64,000 nucleotides of DNA from an uncultured SAR116 cluster alpha proteobacterium (GCA_902596655.1 CACJUX010000001.1:1-64000); one strand, 5' to 3'. Positions 19,319 through 30,063 are shown, counted from the first letter of the stretch. A program made the numbers and translations. The notes: generated by a model not told the origin, from the letters alone.

Positions 19319-20512
19319 CTACAACAAATTTAAGTATTTCAGCGTCCGTTGAATTTTTGGAATCTCATGTTTCCAGTTATATTGGGATTTGATTGCGTTA
19401 AGACCATTACTACCAAATAGCCGCGCCTTTTTTTTGTTTTGTAAAAGAAATATAACGGCATTTAGAATTTCTTCACGGTCATTGGTATTAACTAATAACC
19501 CACAATTTACTTCTTTTACAATAAGACCAATCTCACCAAAATTAGGCGCTACGATTGGCAAACCAGCTTCCATGTATGAGAAAAACTTTCTACCATTTCC
19601 TCTCGACACTAACCCAAAAGTGCCTAATTCTTGATTAAGTGACAAACTAACATCAGTTTTTTTCAAACAAGAAATCATCACGGGATAATTGAGCCACCCC
19701 GAAATAATTACATCATCTGTTATTCCAAGTTCGGTCAAAGTATCTTGAAATTTAATTTTGTCTCCATGAAATTCACCGGCTAAAAATAACGAAACTTTTG
19801 GAACAATTAATTTAATATCTCGCAGAAGGTGCAACATTTTGATTGCACCTTTGTTCTCGTAAATTCCACCTGCATAGCTAATCACAGGCCCTCTACTTAA
19901 CTTCTCCTCCAAACTTTTAGGCAGTGTTTCAGCAGGTGTGCTTGTCAAACTGGGAACATTGTAAAGCACTTCAACGCTTTTACAGTGACGAGCATATCGT
20001 TGAATGAGAAAATTCTCCACGGAATCAACGGTAAAAACTGCGTGCACACGTCTGACCAAAATATCTTCAATTTTTTCAAATAAAAATCGGGTTAATTTTT
20101 TTAATCGACCAAAATACCAAATAGTGAAGTCGTAAGAGTAAAATTCAAAAGCATCATATATGATTTTGCTTTTGTGGAAACGGCTAGCACCAATGCATGC
20201 GAGTAACCCATGTGGATGTGCACAGTAAATATAATCAGGTTTGATCGCTCTGATTTTCATGAAAACAGCAATAAGAAAAAACAAAAGTTTTACCAGACTT
20301 CTCATTCTTCCATATTCACTTTTAATATTTATTGGAATCAAGCGCACATGATTTTCCACCGGCATCCTGTCACCATATGCATTCCTCTGCCAATAAATAA
20401 TGTCGACATCAAATCCAAAATCCACAAAAGTGTGAACAATGTTCACCACTCTCTCTTGCAACCTTTGGTATGGAAAAACAATGCAAATTTTTTTATCATT
20501 TTGAAAATTCAT
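19319..20512 (-). CDS. Glycosyltransferase family 4 (GT-B)
   Basis: About 397 residues. N-terminal domain KICIVFPYQRLQERVVNIVH, IDII-YWQRNAYGDRMP, a hydrophobic patch, YIYCAHPHGLLACIGA; C-terminal domain with VISYAGGIYENKGAIKMLHL, LFLAGEF, and FGLVSRGNGRKFFSYMEAGLPIVAPNFGE. This is the GT4 layout. I use the ATG at 20512, which directly starts the first beta strand; a start at 20539 is also open. Donor and acceptor are unknown. It converges with the plus-strand GT (180 bp between stops, no clear terminator). Confidence 0.82.
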   Translation of the reverse strand: MNFQNDKKICIVFPYQRLQERVVNIVHTFVDFGFDVDIIYWQRNAYGDRMPVENHVRLIPINIKSEYGRMRSLVKLLFFLIAVFMKIRAIKPDYIYCAHPHGLLACIGASRFHKSKIIYDAFEFYSYDFTIWYFGRLKKLTRFLFEKIEDILVRRVHAVFTVDSVENFLIQRYARHCKSVEVLYNVPSLTSTPAETLPKSLEEKLSRGPVISYAGGIYENKGAIKMLHLLRDIKLIVPKVSLFLAGEFHGDKIKFQDTLTELGITDDVIISGWLNYPVMISCLKKTDVSLSLNQELGTFGLVSRGNGRKFFSYMEAGLPIVAPNFGEIGLIVKEVNCGLLVNTNDREEILNAVIFLLQNKKKARLFGSNGLNAIKSQYNWKHEIPKIQRTLKYLNLL

Positions 20513-20994
20513 TGTGTTCTTCCATAGGTGTTGAGCCACTAACGATCAAAAAATAATCTAACTTATTTTGCTAAATTTAATAGGTCGGGAATTTTGAAGA
20601 TTTTTTCCTGTTTGACTAAAAGCACAAGGCGTTCAGAACATGTATTCTACAAGCAAATTTTTATTAATTTTCCCAACCGCCAATGAATTGAGTTTTATTA
20701 AATGAAAAGCACTGAGCTAACCGAAAAGTGCGAAGGAAGTGGCGACCCCAAAATACACTTGCCGTTTATCAAGCTGCCATCAAATGAAAAAGTTCTATGC
20801 GAAATCTAAGCCGCTGTTTACTGGAAAAGGGTACTAAATCGTAATAATAGCATTTTAAATCTACAGCGTGCATTTGGCCTAATTCAATTTAATTTTTCTC
20901 AACTTTATATTTAGTTTTACTAGCCGCTGCAAAAAAAATTTTGAGTAATTATAGGTCAGCTAAATTGATGTTTTTTTCCAATACAACTTTAGTA
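20513..20994. other. AT-rich gap without recognised gene
   Basis: No frame with family resemblance and many stops on both strands. Only regulatory sequence for the leftward glycosyltransferase would be expected. I see no repeat or RNA gene. Confidence 0.5.
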
Positions 20995-21873
20995 CTAAGG
21001 TAACTTTTGCCCTATGCAAATTAACGTGTCTCCAAACCCAGCCTTGCAAAGAGCATTTGCGTACGCCTCGTCAACACTTGAGTCAAAAATATTGTTATAT
21101 ATTGACTTATGGCCACCAGGTCTACCATCGACCATCCATTGAATATGATTCGAAATCCCATAACGTTGGATATCTTTAATAAGCAAAATGTCAAATCCTG
21201 AAAAAAACATGAATTTTTCGATACTTTGACGATTGTGCATGATCATAGCTTCGCTACTGAATGTAAACTCCCTAAATTTCTGTGAGTTTAAACCTTGAAG
21301 TAAAAAATCGTTTGCATTCGGTACTTCAATAACAATATGCCCATCGGGTCTCAAAGCGTTATGTAATGCTTTCAGAACTTTGTCAGGTTTTGTAAGATAG
21401 TGAAAGGAATGAAAAAGAAACACTGTGTCGAGCGATAATGGTTCAAGTTCACCAGCAGTCTCAAAAACGTCGATGTTTTTTTTCGCAAGCAAAAGTCTCT
21501 GTTCTTGATTGAGTTCGACACCGACAGCACTTTTAGTAAATGGTGATACAGCTTTCAAAAAGGTCCCATCACCACAGCCGAAGTCCAAAATATTTTTCTC
21601 TAAATATAACCAGCGGAATACATCTTGCCGCCTATTAGTGTCCATTATTTTTTCAGAGCTATCTTTACTTCTGTATACTTTGTTGTCATCCATCCAACCC
21701 GATTTAACATACTTGGTATCGTCATCAACGGTTTTATTGAGAAAAAAAATACCACTTTTGGTATCGACAAACACGTCTGTGTTTGAATCGTCTCTTACAC
21801 CACTTTGGTATAATTTGGCGCTTAATTTGCTAGTCAATCCGTAGCTTTCCAAAAGATTGAAGAGTGACGTCAT
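20995..21873 (-). CDS. Class I SAM-dependent methyltransferase
   Basis: About 292 residues with the SAM-binding motif I ILDFGCGDGTFLKAV at about residue 95, GVELNQEQ acidic loop, LDTVFLFHSFHYLTKPDKVL (motif IV/V region) and HIVIEVPNANDF. The preceding 90 residues look like a small accessory domain. The ATG at 21873 follows GGTGGG; a TTG at 21921 is in frame upstream. Similar enzymes methylate sugars or nucleotide sugars in polysaccharide loci. The gene is isolated, with long gaps on both sides. Confidence 0.8.
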   Translation of the reverse strand: MTSLFNLLESYGLTSKLSAKLYQSGVRDDSNTDVFVDTKSGIFFLNKTVDDDTKYVKSGWMDDNKVYRSKDSSEKIMDTNRRQDVFRWLYLEKNILDFGCGDGTFLKAVSPFTKSAVGVELNQEQRLLLAKKNIDVFETAGELEPLSLDTVFLFHSFHYLTKPDKVLKALHNALRPDGHIVIEVPNANDFLLQGLNSQKFREFTFSSEAMIMHNRQSIEKFMFFSGFDILLIKDIQRYGISNHIQWMVDGRPGGHKSIYNNIFDSSVDEAYANALCKAGFGDTLICIGQKLP

Positions 21874-22070
21874 TTTAAAAACCCACCAAAAGTTAAAAAA
21901 ATTATCGCAAAATTTCTGCAATACAAAGATTAACTTGAGAGCTCGAAACTAGAATGTTTATGATAACTGTCAAGTTTCTAATTTTGATAAATGCGATTTC
22001 CACTTTTGGCTTGGAAAAGCTTTAAAAAAATTCAACGACAAAGTGCTGGTTTTTCGATCTTTAAAAAAGC

Positions 22071-22087
22071 TGTAAACGAAGTTTACA
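22071..22087. repeat. Short inverted repeat, 7-bp arms, upstream of the carbamoyltransferase fusion
   Basis: TGTAAAC-GAA-GTTTACA lies in the 568-bp gap between the divergent methyltransferase (start 21873) and carbamoyltransferase (start 22442) genes. It could be an operator or a chance palindrome in AT-rich DNA. The rest of the gap shows no recognisable gene. Confidence 0.25.
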
Positions 22088-22441
22088 AATAAATGCCGCG
22101 CGATATTTTTAAATAAAATCTGGGACCTTGCACTTCTCGAAAATATTTCTGACTATAAGTAAAATACTTGAATATTGCTAGCAGCCGCTGCGATCATTTT
22201 ATCGACGTGGCATCTCAAAAATCGCTAAACTATTTTTAAATACGAGATTTATCTTAATTTCGTTGACGGGCTTTGGGTAAAGGGTTAGTTGGTTTATGAA
22301 ACGTATCCCAAGCTAATTTGGACTCAAAATTTGAAACGTGTCGAAATTGAAATTTTATTTTTCAAAACATTTTTGTGATAAGAATTGTCTTAAATCGTAA
22401 TTTGAAAGTGCACTTATCACTTAGAGGATTGTATAAGCGAT

Positions 22442-25400
22442 ATGTCCAAGGAATATACTTATATACTCGGAGCACCAAATTTTTTAACCTACGAAAGTAG
22501 TGCCTCTTTACTGCGAATACCAAAGGGAGGGGGCGATATTGATTACGTGTGTATCGGTGAAGATAGATTAACGAGAATAAAGCATACTTATAATTTTCCG
22601 TTGAGAGGTATTGACTATTGTTTAAATCACTTTGGGTTAGATGATGTTGAACAAGTAGACTATTTAGCAACGGATTATGCGCGTGTCCCTAGATGGACGA
22701 ATAGCGGTCCTGGTTACAGGAAACTTGAAAGTGACTATTTAAAACTGAAGTTTAAGTTTCCACGTGAAAAAATTTTGATTATGGATCATCACGATGCTCA
22801 CGCTGCATCTTGCTACTATCCCTCTGGCTTCGAAGAAGCGGGAGTTCTCATTGTAGATGGAATGGGATCTAATCTTAATACTCAAACTGGATATCATTTT
22901 GATAAAAACGAAATCACGTGGTCAGAGCGGGGTTATGACTGGGGTATTGGCCGATTATACTCCATGGTAACTGGAGCTTTACTCCCCTACGGACCAGAAA
23001 AAGGTTATGGGAAAGTGATGGGATTAGCAGCTTATGGACAAAACCTCCCTCCAAGCGGCTTAAATTTTCGAGGCATTATTGATGGAATGCGTTCAGATTA
23101 CAGTGAGTTTTTTAGCCGCTTTCCTATTTCGAGGCTGGTCGCGGATGATGTCCCTAGATGTCAAGATAGACAAAGGGTAATGGAAGCGCCCTTTCCTGCG
23201 ATAGCTCATGAGGTACAACAAGAGTGTGAGCGCGTGTTAATCGAATTTGCGAATTATATTCATAACAAAACTGGCACAACGAACCTCTGTATTGCTGGTG
23301 GGGTGGCCCTAAATGGTCGCGCAAACTACAAAATATTGAAAGAGACGCCAATCCAAGACATCTGGGTTCAGCCTGCTTGTTCTGACGTCGGACTGAGCTT
23401 TGGCCTAGCTTTATGGGCGGCGTATAATCTAATTGGAGAGAAAGAGGTTTTTTATAAAAATAGAATTTCAATGCCTCATGCCTATTGTGGCACGACATAT
23501 CCCAGTGTGGAAGTGGAAGCGACTTTAAACAAATACGGCATAGAAAATAGAACTGTTGTTCCTTACGAAATAGCTAAGTTAATCTCAGAAAAAAATGTGG
23601 TGGCGATTTTTGATGGTGCATGCGAATTTGGGCCACGAGCATTGGGGCATCGGTCGATTCTGGCGGACGCGCGAGATCCTCACATGAAAGACAAACTGAA
23701 TAGCTCTGTAAAATTTCGAGAAGAGTACAGGCCTTACGCACCGGTAATTCTAAGGGAAAGGTTATCAGAGTATTTTGACTTGGAATATGACAGTCCATTC
23801 ATGCTCATTGTGGCGGATGTCAAGAGAGACAAATATGACATCATTCCAGCCGTTAACCATGTGGATGGAACAGCAAGGGTACAAACTGTGACCGAGCAAG
23901 AAAATGGTACTTACTACAAAATTGTAAAGTGTTTTGATGAAATCACTGGAGTACCAGTATTGCTAAACACGTCATTCAATGTAAATCGGGAGCCAATAGT
24001 CGAAACACCTACGGATGCCTTGATATGTGCATTTGGTACTTCTATTGATTATTTGGTTATAGATGGAAGGATTATTGACTGTGGTAAATACAGAAATCCC
24101 GAAATTTGCGCAAAAATTACCAAAGATCGTGATGAAAGTAATGACTTAAAATATCAAGAAATATTAGAAAAATACTTGTACGGTTACAACGTATCGGAGC
24201 GAGACCATTATTTAAAAGAAGAGAGTGCTATTGCAGATTGGCATAGAAACTATAGTGCGAAATATGAACTGGATAAAAAAATCTCATTATGGAATGAAAA
24301 CCAAAATGAGCGTATTTTGATTGTGGGAACACGAGCACATACAAAATGCCTATATATGTACATCGGTGGTTTTCCCGAATTAAAGATAGAGGCTTTTGTG
24401 CCTTGGGACACACGACCCGGTGAAAAAGGTGATTTTGAGCACGTATACACCGAGTGGGAACTTGGAAATGTAAAATGGGACATGATCGACAGCGTGCTGA
24501 TATCATCCCATGAGTATCAGCGTGAAATTTATCAGTGGTTGAAAGACAGAGCACCTGATCACATAAAATTAAATAAACTTTATGATGATGCTTGTGACAA
24601 TTTACTTTTTACATTGCCAGGAAATTGGCCGGTGATAAATGAATACCAGACGCGTTTTCATAATTTAAAAATTAAATTAAAAAAACAAATTACAGCGTCA
24701 AACATTGATTTTGATTTTGAACCCTCCGCTATAAACATAAATGATCGCTACGCCGTTATAATAAACTATCATTATTTACGGGACGAAAATAATGATAACT
24801 TTGGGGTTTTAAATTTCACTTCACCAGGAAATTTTGAATCACAATTGCGGGCTTTAAACGAGAACTTCTCTTTTTGTAGATGTGAGGATCTGGTTGACGA
24901 AAAAATACCATTAGCTGAATCTAATATTGTGATTTGCTTTAATGATGGTCTTAAGGACATTGTCACGTCGGCAACAAAAATACTAAGAAGTTATGATGTG
25001 CCAGCTACTGTGTTCATCAATTCCAGCCCATATATAGACAATAGGGTGCTCCATGTGCACAAGGTGCAACTCCTCATGAAGAAGCTGGGAAGCAAAATTT
25101 TTGCCAAGCAGTTTTATGAACTTTTGCAGTCTCAATCGTTAAATATTAAGTCAGATAAATCAACCGACTACGCTGAGGGCTATCAGTTCTATCGTTATGA
25201 CAACGACACCATCAAAGATTTTAAGATGGATGTGAATCACAAAGTACCCTACATTTATGCAGAGTCTATCGTAGAGAAGATTTTCAAGCGGTCCTTTTTT
25301 GATATTGCTGAATCAGAAATCGTGAAAGTCTTATATCTCGGTAAGGATGATTTAAATACACTTCTTGACCAAGGTCATGAAATAGCAATTCACGGACATA

Positions 25401-25717
25401 GCAACCGAGTTTTGCCTCTTTTGTCTTACGATCAGCAAATAGATGAACTACAATCATCAGCGAAATTTCTTCGCTCCATAACAGGAAGGGATACTTACTC
25501 TGTTGCTTACCCGTTTGGATTATCGGACAATAATACGAAGCGTGCAATGAAACAACTGGGCATGAAAGCTGGTTTTGATTTAGGTCGGGAAATGCTCACT
25601 CCAGAACACATAAAAAGCAGATGGAACCTTCCTAGATTTGATGTAAATGATTGTTTTGATAAGCAATCCAATACGTTAAATTATAAAGTTTTTTCAAACC
25701 TATCAACTGGTGACTAA
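22442..25717 (+). CDS. Carbamoyltransferase (NodU/CmcH) fused to a Rossmann-like domain and a NodB-like deacetylase domain
   Basis: A 1091-residue, three-part protein. Residues 1-555 form a NodU/CmcH O-carbamoyltransferase: IMDHHDAHAASCYYPSGF (114-130), VDGMGSN, GKVMGLAAYG, IAGGVALNGRANYK and CEFGPRALGHRSILADAR (393-411). These enzymes move carbamoyl from carbamoyl phosphate to a sugar hydroxyl. Residues about 622-715 resemble the sugar-sensing Rossmann modules with ILIVGTRAHTKCLY and VLISSHEYQREIYQWL. Residues about 770-1075 match NodB polysaccharide deacetylases (INYHYLR, ICFNDGLKD at 832, VAYPFG at 1022, LPRFDVND). The usual TFDDG is CFNDG and the usual HxxxH reads HGHSNRVLPL, so metal ligands appear lost. 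It is closest in layout to the intact deacetylase at 43340. Confidence 0.88.
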   Translation: MSKEYTYILGAPNFLTYESSASLLRIPKGGGDIDYVCIGEDRLTRIKHTYNFPLRGIDYCLNHFGLDDVEQVDYLATDYARVPRWTNSGPGYRKLESDYLKLKFKFPREKILIMDHHDAHAASCYYPSGFEEAGVLIVDGMGSNLNTQTGYHFDKNEITWSERGYDWGIGRLYSMVTGALLPYGPEKGYGKVMGLAAYGQNLPPSGLNFRGIIDGMRSDYSEFFSRFPISRLVADDVPRCQDRQRVMEAPFPAIAHEVQQECERVLIEFANYIHNKTGTTNLCIAGGVALNGRANYKILKETPIQDIWVQPACSDVGLSFGLALWAAYNLIGEKEVFYKNRISMPHAYCGTTYPSVEVEATLNKYGIENRTVVPYEIAKLISEKNVVAIFDGACEFGPRALGHRSILADARDPHMKDKLNSSVKFREEYRPYAPVILRERLSEYFDLEYDSPFMLIVADVKRDKYDIIPAVNHVDGTARVQTVTEQENGTYYKIVKCFDEITGVPVLLNTSFNVNREPIVETPTDALICAFGTSIDYLVIDGRIIDCGKYRNPEICAKITKDRDESNDLKYQEILEKYLYGYNVSERDHYLKEESAIADWHRNYSAKYELDKKISLWNENQNERILIVGTRAHTKCLYMYIGGFPELKIEAFVPWDTRPGEKGDFEHVYTEWELGNVKWDMIDSVLISSHEYQREIYQWLKDRAPDHIKLNKLYDDACDNLLFTLPGNWPVINEYQTRFHNLKIKLKKQITASNIDFDFEPSAININDRYAVIINYHYLRDENNDNFGVLNFTSPGNFESQLRALNENFSFCRCEDLVDEKIPLAESNIVICFNDGLKDIVTSATKILRSYDVPATVFINSSPYIDNRVLHVHKVQLLMKKLGSKIFAKQFYELLQSQSLNIKSDKSTDYAEGYQFYRYDNDTIKDFKMDVNHKVPYIYAESIVEKIFKRSFFDIAESEIVKVLYLGKDDLNTLLDQGHEIAIHGHSNRVLPLLSYDQQIDELQSSAKFLRSITGRDTYSVAYPFGLSDNNTKRAMKQLGMKAGFDLGREMLTPEHIKSRWNLPRFDVNDCFDKQSNTLNYKVFSNLSTGD

Positions 25718-26460
25718 AACTTTCTCGTTAACTTAAAGGCTTTCTTTTAAATGTTTAGCTCAAGCTAAGGTTTAATGCTAAGAACTTAAATTAACAACCA
25801 ATGCTTTTTCTGGTTGCCATATCAGTTGTCCCGAAAATCATTTTTATGAAATTTGTCAATCAATTTAGTTCCTTTAAATTGTTGCTTGCTAGTTTATATG
25901 AACGACAACTTGATTAGAAAAATTTTTACTTTTACCACCTTTTTTACAAGGATTATTCTCAACTAATTATAATAAACGGACGGGTAGATAATCACTCTTT
26001 ATTATATTTTCAACATATGTTTTTTCGCACTTTACCAAAAAATCAAATATTGCAGGATCCGCAAAATTATCATCGGGTCAAGTTACCCGAATTTCTTTAC
26101 ATAAATCTAGTCTACGCAGATACATACGCTTCGAATTCAAATCTCCAAATAAATATCCTTCACAAAATTGGACTGTCCGTCTTAAGCTTTGTTGTAAACA
26201 AAAAGGTAATCTTCTTTCACAGAGATAAAAAATATTTTAAAGATTAGAGAATAAAACTTTTTGCCAATGTAACTCTTGCGTGACCGCAGTAAAGGTATTG
26301 AACCATAATTGGTTATAATAAAGTTCAAAAATTTGACACATGATTAAAAGCACAAAATTAACAACCACTGTTAAACTTTATTTATTCTTCACGAGGCTAA
26401 TGTGATTACTTTCACATTCACTTCAAATACTTTCTTCTAAATTTAATACTGGGCGAAAAC
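25718..26460. other. 743-bp AT-rich gap
   Basis: Contains only a 76-codon open frame (26017-26247, plus) with no family resemblance and no convincing ribosome site. Several TATAAT-like and one TTGACA-like hexamer occur (for example near 26314 and 26333) but not at a convincing spacing. It presumably holds the promoter of the downstream asparagine-synthase-like gene. Confidence 0.5.
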
Positions 26461-28431
26461 ATGTGTGGCATTGCGGGTTTTATAAGCAAAGATAAAGAAA
26501 TCATAAGAAATAGTGAAAAACTTATAAAAAAAATGCTGTCGACGCTAGAACACCGGGGGCCAGACGCTAAAGGTTTTTGGACTCAGAAAAACTTTGGTGT
26601 GGCAATGGGTAATACTAGATTGTCGATACAGGATGTCTCGAGCAATGGAAGACAACCGGTAGCATCGCAGTCGGGCAGGTATACACTAGTTTTTAATGGT
26701 GAGATTTATAATCATGGAGCGTTACGTAAGATTATTGAAACTGACTACGCTTATTTTTCTTGGCGTGGAAGTTCCGATACTGAAACACTAGTGGCTTGTA
26801 TTAATTACTGGGGTTTAGAAAAAACACTTGAAAATCTCGTCGGAATGTTCGCATTCGCTCTGTGGGATGATGAATTGAAGAAAATGTTTCTTGCAAGAGA
26901 TAGATTAGGCGAAAAACCTCTTTACTATGGGGTATTTAATGGAGACTTCTTTTTTGCTTCTGAGCTAAAGGCTCTCAAAATTTACCCTAAACTCAATTTG
27001 ACACTTTCTGAAAAAGCTATACGGAGTTACCTCGCAACTAATTATATTCCTGCTCCCTTAAGCATCTATAATGAAATTCTTAAGCTCAAGCCAGGCACAT
27101 TCGTTGAGTTGATTAACTTTTCTGAACCTAAATCCTTTTGGTCTATTGATGACTTTTTTAAACCTAAAACCGTTAAACCAATTGGCCTAGAGGAAAAGAG
27201 AGACTTTCTTAAAACCAAACTAGTTCAGACGATATCAAAACAGATAGAAGCAGATGTCCCAGTTGGTGTCTTTCTTTCAGGTGGGGTGGATTCCAGTTTA
27301 GTAACATCAATAGCCCAGGATTGCGTAGTTGGCAAACTCAACACCTTCTGCATTGGCTTTGAAAATAAGAAGTTCGATGAGGCTCCATTTGCTCGTGACA
27401 TCGCTTCGCATTTGAAGACTGACCACCACGAATTGTATTTAAATGGAACCGATGCCAAACAGATTGTTGCTGACATTAGTAATATATACGATGAACCGTT
27501 CGCCGATATCTCACAAATTCCAACAATTTACCTATCTCGATTAACTGCGAAAAGTGTGAAAGTGGCGTTAACTGGTGACGGTGGAGATGAACTTTTTGGA
27601 GGTTACCCAAGATATTTGGCTATTGAGAGACTTTGGAAAATCCGTGCATATCATCCCAAGATCTTTAAACATATTTGGTCTTTCGCCAGCAGACTTTTGT
27701 TGGCCAACCGACAAGAAAATGCAATGGATGCGGATACTGGTTTTTTAAAAACATTTCACGATTACAGGACCATCCTCGCGCAAAAATTGGAGCGACTTTC
27801 CTATTTAATAGACATAGATAATCCTCGTTTACTTTACGAAGAAACCATGATGCAGTGGACCTTGGAGTCTGGTATTTTCCGTCCAATTTTAAAGGAATTT
27901 GAGACTAGTTTTACTTTTTCAAAAAATGTTTCTGATTTAGATGTCTTCCAAATGATGATGTATCACGATCTCATTAACTACCTACCAGATGATCTGCTAG
28001 TCAAAGTAGATAGGGCCTCAATGGCATCATCCTTAGAGTGTAGGGCGCCATTTCTTGATCATACTTTTGTATCAGAAGCATTAAGGTTATCGCGCAATCA
28101 ATTGACCCAAAACGGTGAATCAAAATGGCCACTACGGGCTATGCTTCAAAAGCGTGTACCAAGTAAACTCGTTAATAGACCAAAGATGGGTTTTGGATGT
28201 CCTATTGGAGACTGGTTAATGGGACCCTTGAAAGAATGGGCAGACAACTTGTTAACACCTAAAAATCTGAGAGCAAACAAATTTGTTAACGAAAAGCCGA
28301 TTATTTTGAAGTGGGAAGAGCATCAAAGTGGGGAGAAGGATTGGTCAACTCACCTTTGGAATGTTTTAATACTGCAAGATTGGATGGATCGTAATGGTTA
28401 TCTTAGAAACGCAGATAATAGGCTTTCCTAG
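26461..28431 (+). CDS. Asparagine synthase-like amidotransferase (AsnB family)
   Basis: A 656-residue glutamine-dependent amidotransferase. The N-terminal class-II glutaminase starts MCGIAGF with Cys2 as nucleophile and has LEHRGPDAKG and FNGEIYNH. The C-terminal synthetase domain has the PP-loop GVFLSGGVDSSLVTS (about 270), ALTGDGGDELFGGYPRY and DLLVKVDRASMASSLECRAPFLDH. In glycan loci such proteins (WbpS, and relatives in capsule clusters) often amidate the carboxylate of a uronic acid; that is a likely role here given WecC and nonulosonic acids, but free asparagine synthesis cannot be excluded. It is a stand-alone plus-strand unit. Confidence 0.88.
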   Translation: MCGIAGFISKDKEIIRNSEKLIKKMLSTLEHRGPDAKGFWTQKNFGVAMGNTRLSIQDVSSNGRQPVASQSGRYTLVFNGEIYNHGALRKIIETDYAYFSWRGSSDTETLVACINYWGLEKTLENLVGMFAFALWDDELKKMFLARDRLGEKPLYYGVFNGDFFFASELKALKIYPKLNLTLSEKAIRSYLATNYIPAPLSIYNEILKLKPGTFVELINFSEPKSFWSIDDFFKPKTVKPIGLEEKRDFLKTKLVQTISKQIEADVPVGVFLSGGVDSSLVTSIAQDCVVGKLNTFCIGFENKKFDEAPFARDIASHLKTDHHELYLNGTDAKQIVADISNIYDEPFADISQIPTIYLSRLTAKSVKVALTGDGGDELFGGYPRYLAIERLWKIRAYHPKIFKHIWSFASRLLLANRQENAMDADTGFLKTFHDYRTILAQKLERLSYLIDIDNPRLLYEETMMQWTLESGIFRPILKEFETSFTFSKNVSDLDVFQMMMYHDLINYLPDDLLVKVDRASMASSLECRAPFLDHTFVSEALRLSRNQLTQNGESKWPLRAMLQKRVPSKLVNRPKMGFGCPIGDWLMGPLKEWADNLLTPKNLRANKFVNEKPIILKWEEHQSGEKDWSTHLWNVLILQDWMDRNGYLRNADNRLS

Positions 28432-28773
28432 GAAAAAGTTACGCCATAACAATCACCAGCACGGTCAGTTTTAGGGAAAGCGTTGCTCAAATATTTACGT
28501 TAATTTTAAACTAGAGTTATCGCATAAACCTAAACGCCAGGTAATTTTGTATCAGACCTCCAGCAAAAACAAACAACTCACACTACTGCCATTGAATACT
28601 CATGTTACTGACTCAGGCCCTCATCTATTATTTCTTTTAATGATGTTTTAAAAAAATAGTGTGCTCAAAATTTAGATATTCGTTTTACGAGATGCTTTTT
28701 CTTTATTTACTCTCAAATCATAGCGGATCCTTTTTACAAGTATTTTGCGGTGTCCCACTAAACTTCGCAGGTT
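28432..28773. other. Gap between convergent genes
   Basis: 342 bp between the stops of the AsnB-like gene and the polymerase gene. No gene-like frame and no strong hairpin with a T-run seen. Confidence 0.5.
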
Positions 28774-30063
28774 TTATAAGCCGGAATTTTTGATTTTTGA
28801 TTTGTTCGTTAGATGGATTTTTTCGAAAGCAATAATCAATAAAATAACAATCCAAGTTTCTTTGTAACGATAAAAAGTATTGAAAAAATTCGCAAAAACT
28901 ATAGCAAGCATGAAAATATAAAGTGCTTGGCCGAGATATATCTCCGAAAAACTTTTTACATTTTTTAAAAGTTTTCTGTGACGATTAATGAATGCAAAAA
29001 CACCTATTATCAAGAAAACAAACCCGAAAACTCCGGCCTCGGCCATAAAATTCAGATAGCTGTTATGGGCGTCAACATTACCATGATCATAGGCTATGTG
29101 GTTCAGTACTTTCTCACCAATCAAATCCAATGCCTGCACTGGGCCCACACCAAAAGGGTGTTCTAGTCCTATCTGAATCGCTGAAATACCCAGTCCGACT
29201 CTTTGAGACCCCCAGTAGTAGTAGTAATAATCACCATAGAAATCTTGCCACTCAAAAATTTGTGCCCACTTGATCGAAATTCGACTTACCAAGTTATCTG
29301 ATGAAATACTAAGGAGAAGAATTACGAGAAGAACCGTAAAAGAAACCAATACTTTAAGATCTAACTTGAAGAATCTCGATTGTTGACAAACAAGAACAAT
29401 ACCCAGACTAATCAGAACTAAAGTAACGTAGCCCGTTATTGAAATTGTTTTCATTAACGCAAAAACGATTGCAACATATGCTAAAAGGCGTATCAACCGA
29501 TACTTTGTATCTTTCTCTAGCAAGCGGAATAGACTAAAACCAGCCCCAATCGATAGCATATAAGCTATAGAATTTGGGCCTCCAACAAAATTTTGGTGTC
29601 TGACCCATCCCGTATCGTCGATCGTGTAAATTTCTCTGCTGCCGAACCCGATAATGTCACTTAAAATAAAGGTTAAAGCCATTAGGAATACACCAAATCC
29701 AAAATAATCCATCACACGTCTTATGTGGCTCATATCATTCAGTGCAGCGACCATTATGTACGTGAACAAAATCAAATTAACAAGGCTTAACACTTGCCTT
29801 GGAAAACGACCATCATACCATACGATGGCACTCGCTGAATAAATTCCAAGTAGTAATGCCATATAAACAAACGCTGGACTCAGTACGGGCAGTCGGTTGC
29901 GCATTAGAGTTTCAAGGAAGAAGAGTAGAAAAGCTATAGCACCAATAAAAAAACCAAAGGTACTAGAAGCACCCGTCTCAAAACCGAAGGAGACCAATTG
30001 ACCAGCGGGGATCAAAATTGTGTAGAGGTACAATAAAATTCTTTGTACGGATGCAAAGTTCAT
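28774..30063 (-). CDS. O-antigen polymerase/ligase family membrane protein (Wzy/WaaL-like)
   Basis: A 429-residue inner-membrane protein with about ten to twelve hydrophobic helices and the large periplasmic loop and motif of the Wzy_C family near the C-terminus: FGVGPVQALD, then DAHNSYLNFMAEAGVFGFVF, whose His-Asn-x-x-Leu and following Glu-x-Gly are family hallmarks. It would polymerise lipid-linked repeat units in the periplasm or ligate them to a carrier. With the Wzx-like flippase at 40279 it supports a Wzx/Wzy-dependent route. It is the last gene of the minus-strand block that also contains the phosphonate set, 66 bp after ppd. Confidence 0.87.
   Translation of the reverse strand: MNFASVQRILLYLYTILIPAGQLVSFGFETGASSTFGFFIGAIAFLLFFLETLMRNRLPVLSPAFVYMALLLGIYSASAIVWYDGRFPRQVLSLVNLILFTYIMVAALNDMSHIRRVMDYFGFGVFLMALTFILSDIIGFGSREIYTIDDTGWVRHQNFVGGPNSIAYMLSIGAGFSLFRLLEKDTKYRLIRLLAYVAIVFALMKTISITGYVTLVLISLGIVLVCQQSRFFKLDLKVLVSFTVLLVILLLSISSDNLVSRISIKWAQIFEWQDFYGDYYYYYWGSQRVGLGISAIQIGLEHPFGVGPVQALDLIGEKVLNHIAYDHGNVDAHNSYLNFMAEAGVFGFVFLIIGVFAFINRHRKLLKNVKSFSEIYLGQALYIFMLAIVFANFFNTFYRYKETWIVILLIIAFEKIHLTNKSKIKNSGL

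Noticed and set aside
26017-26247. 76-codon plus-strand frame
   Set aside because: No ribosome site, no family resemblance, and AT-rich non-coding look.
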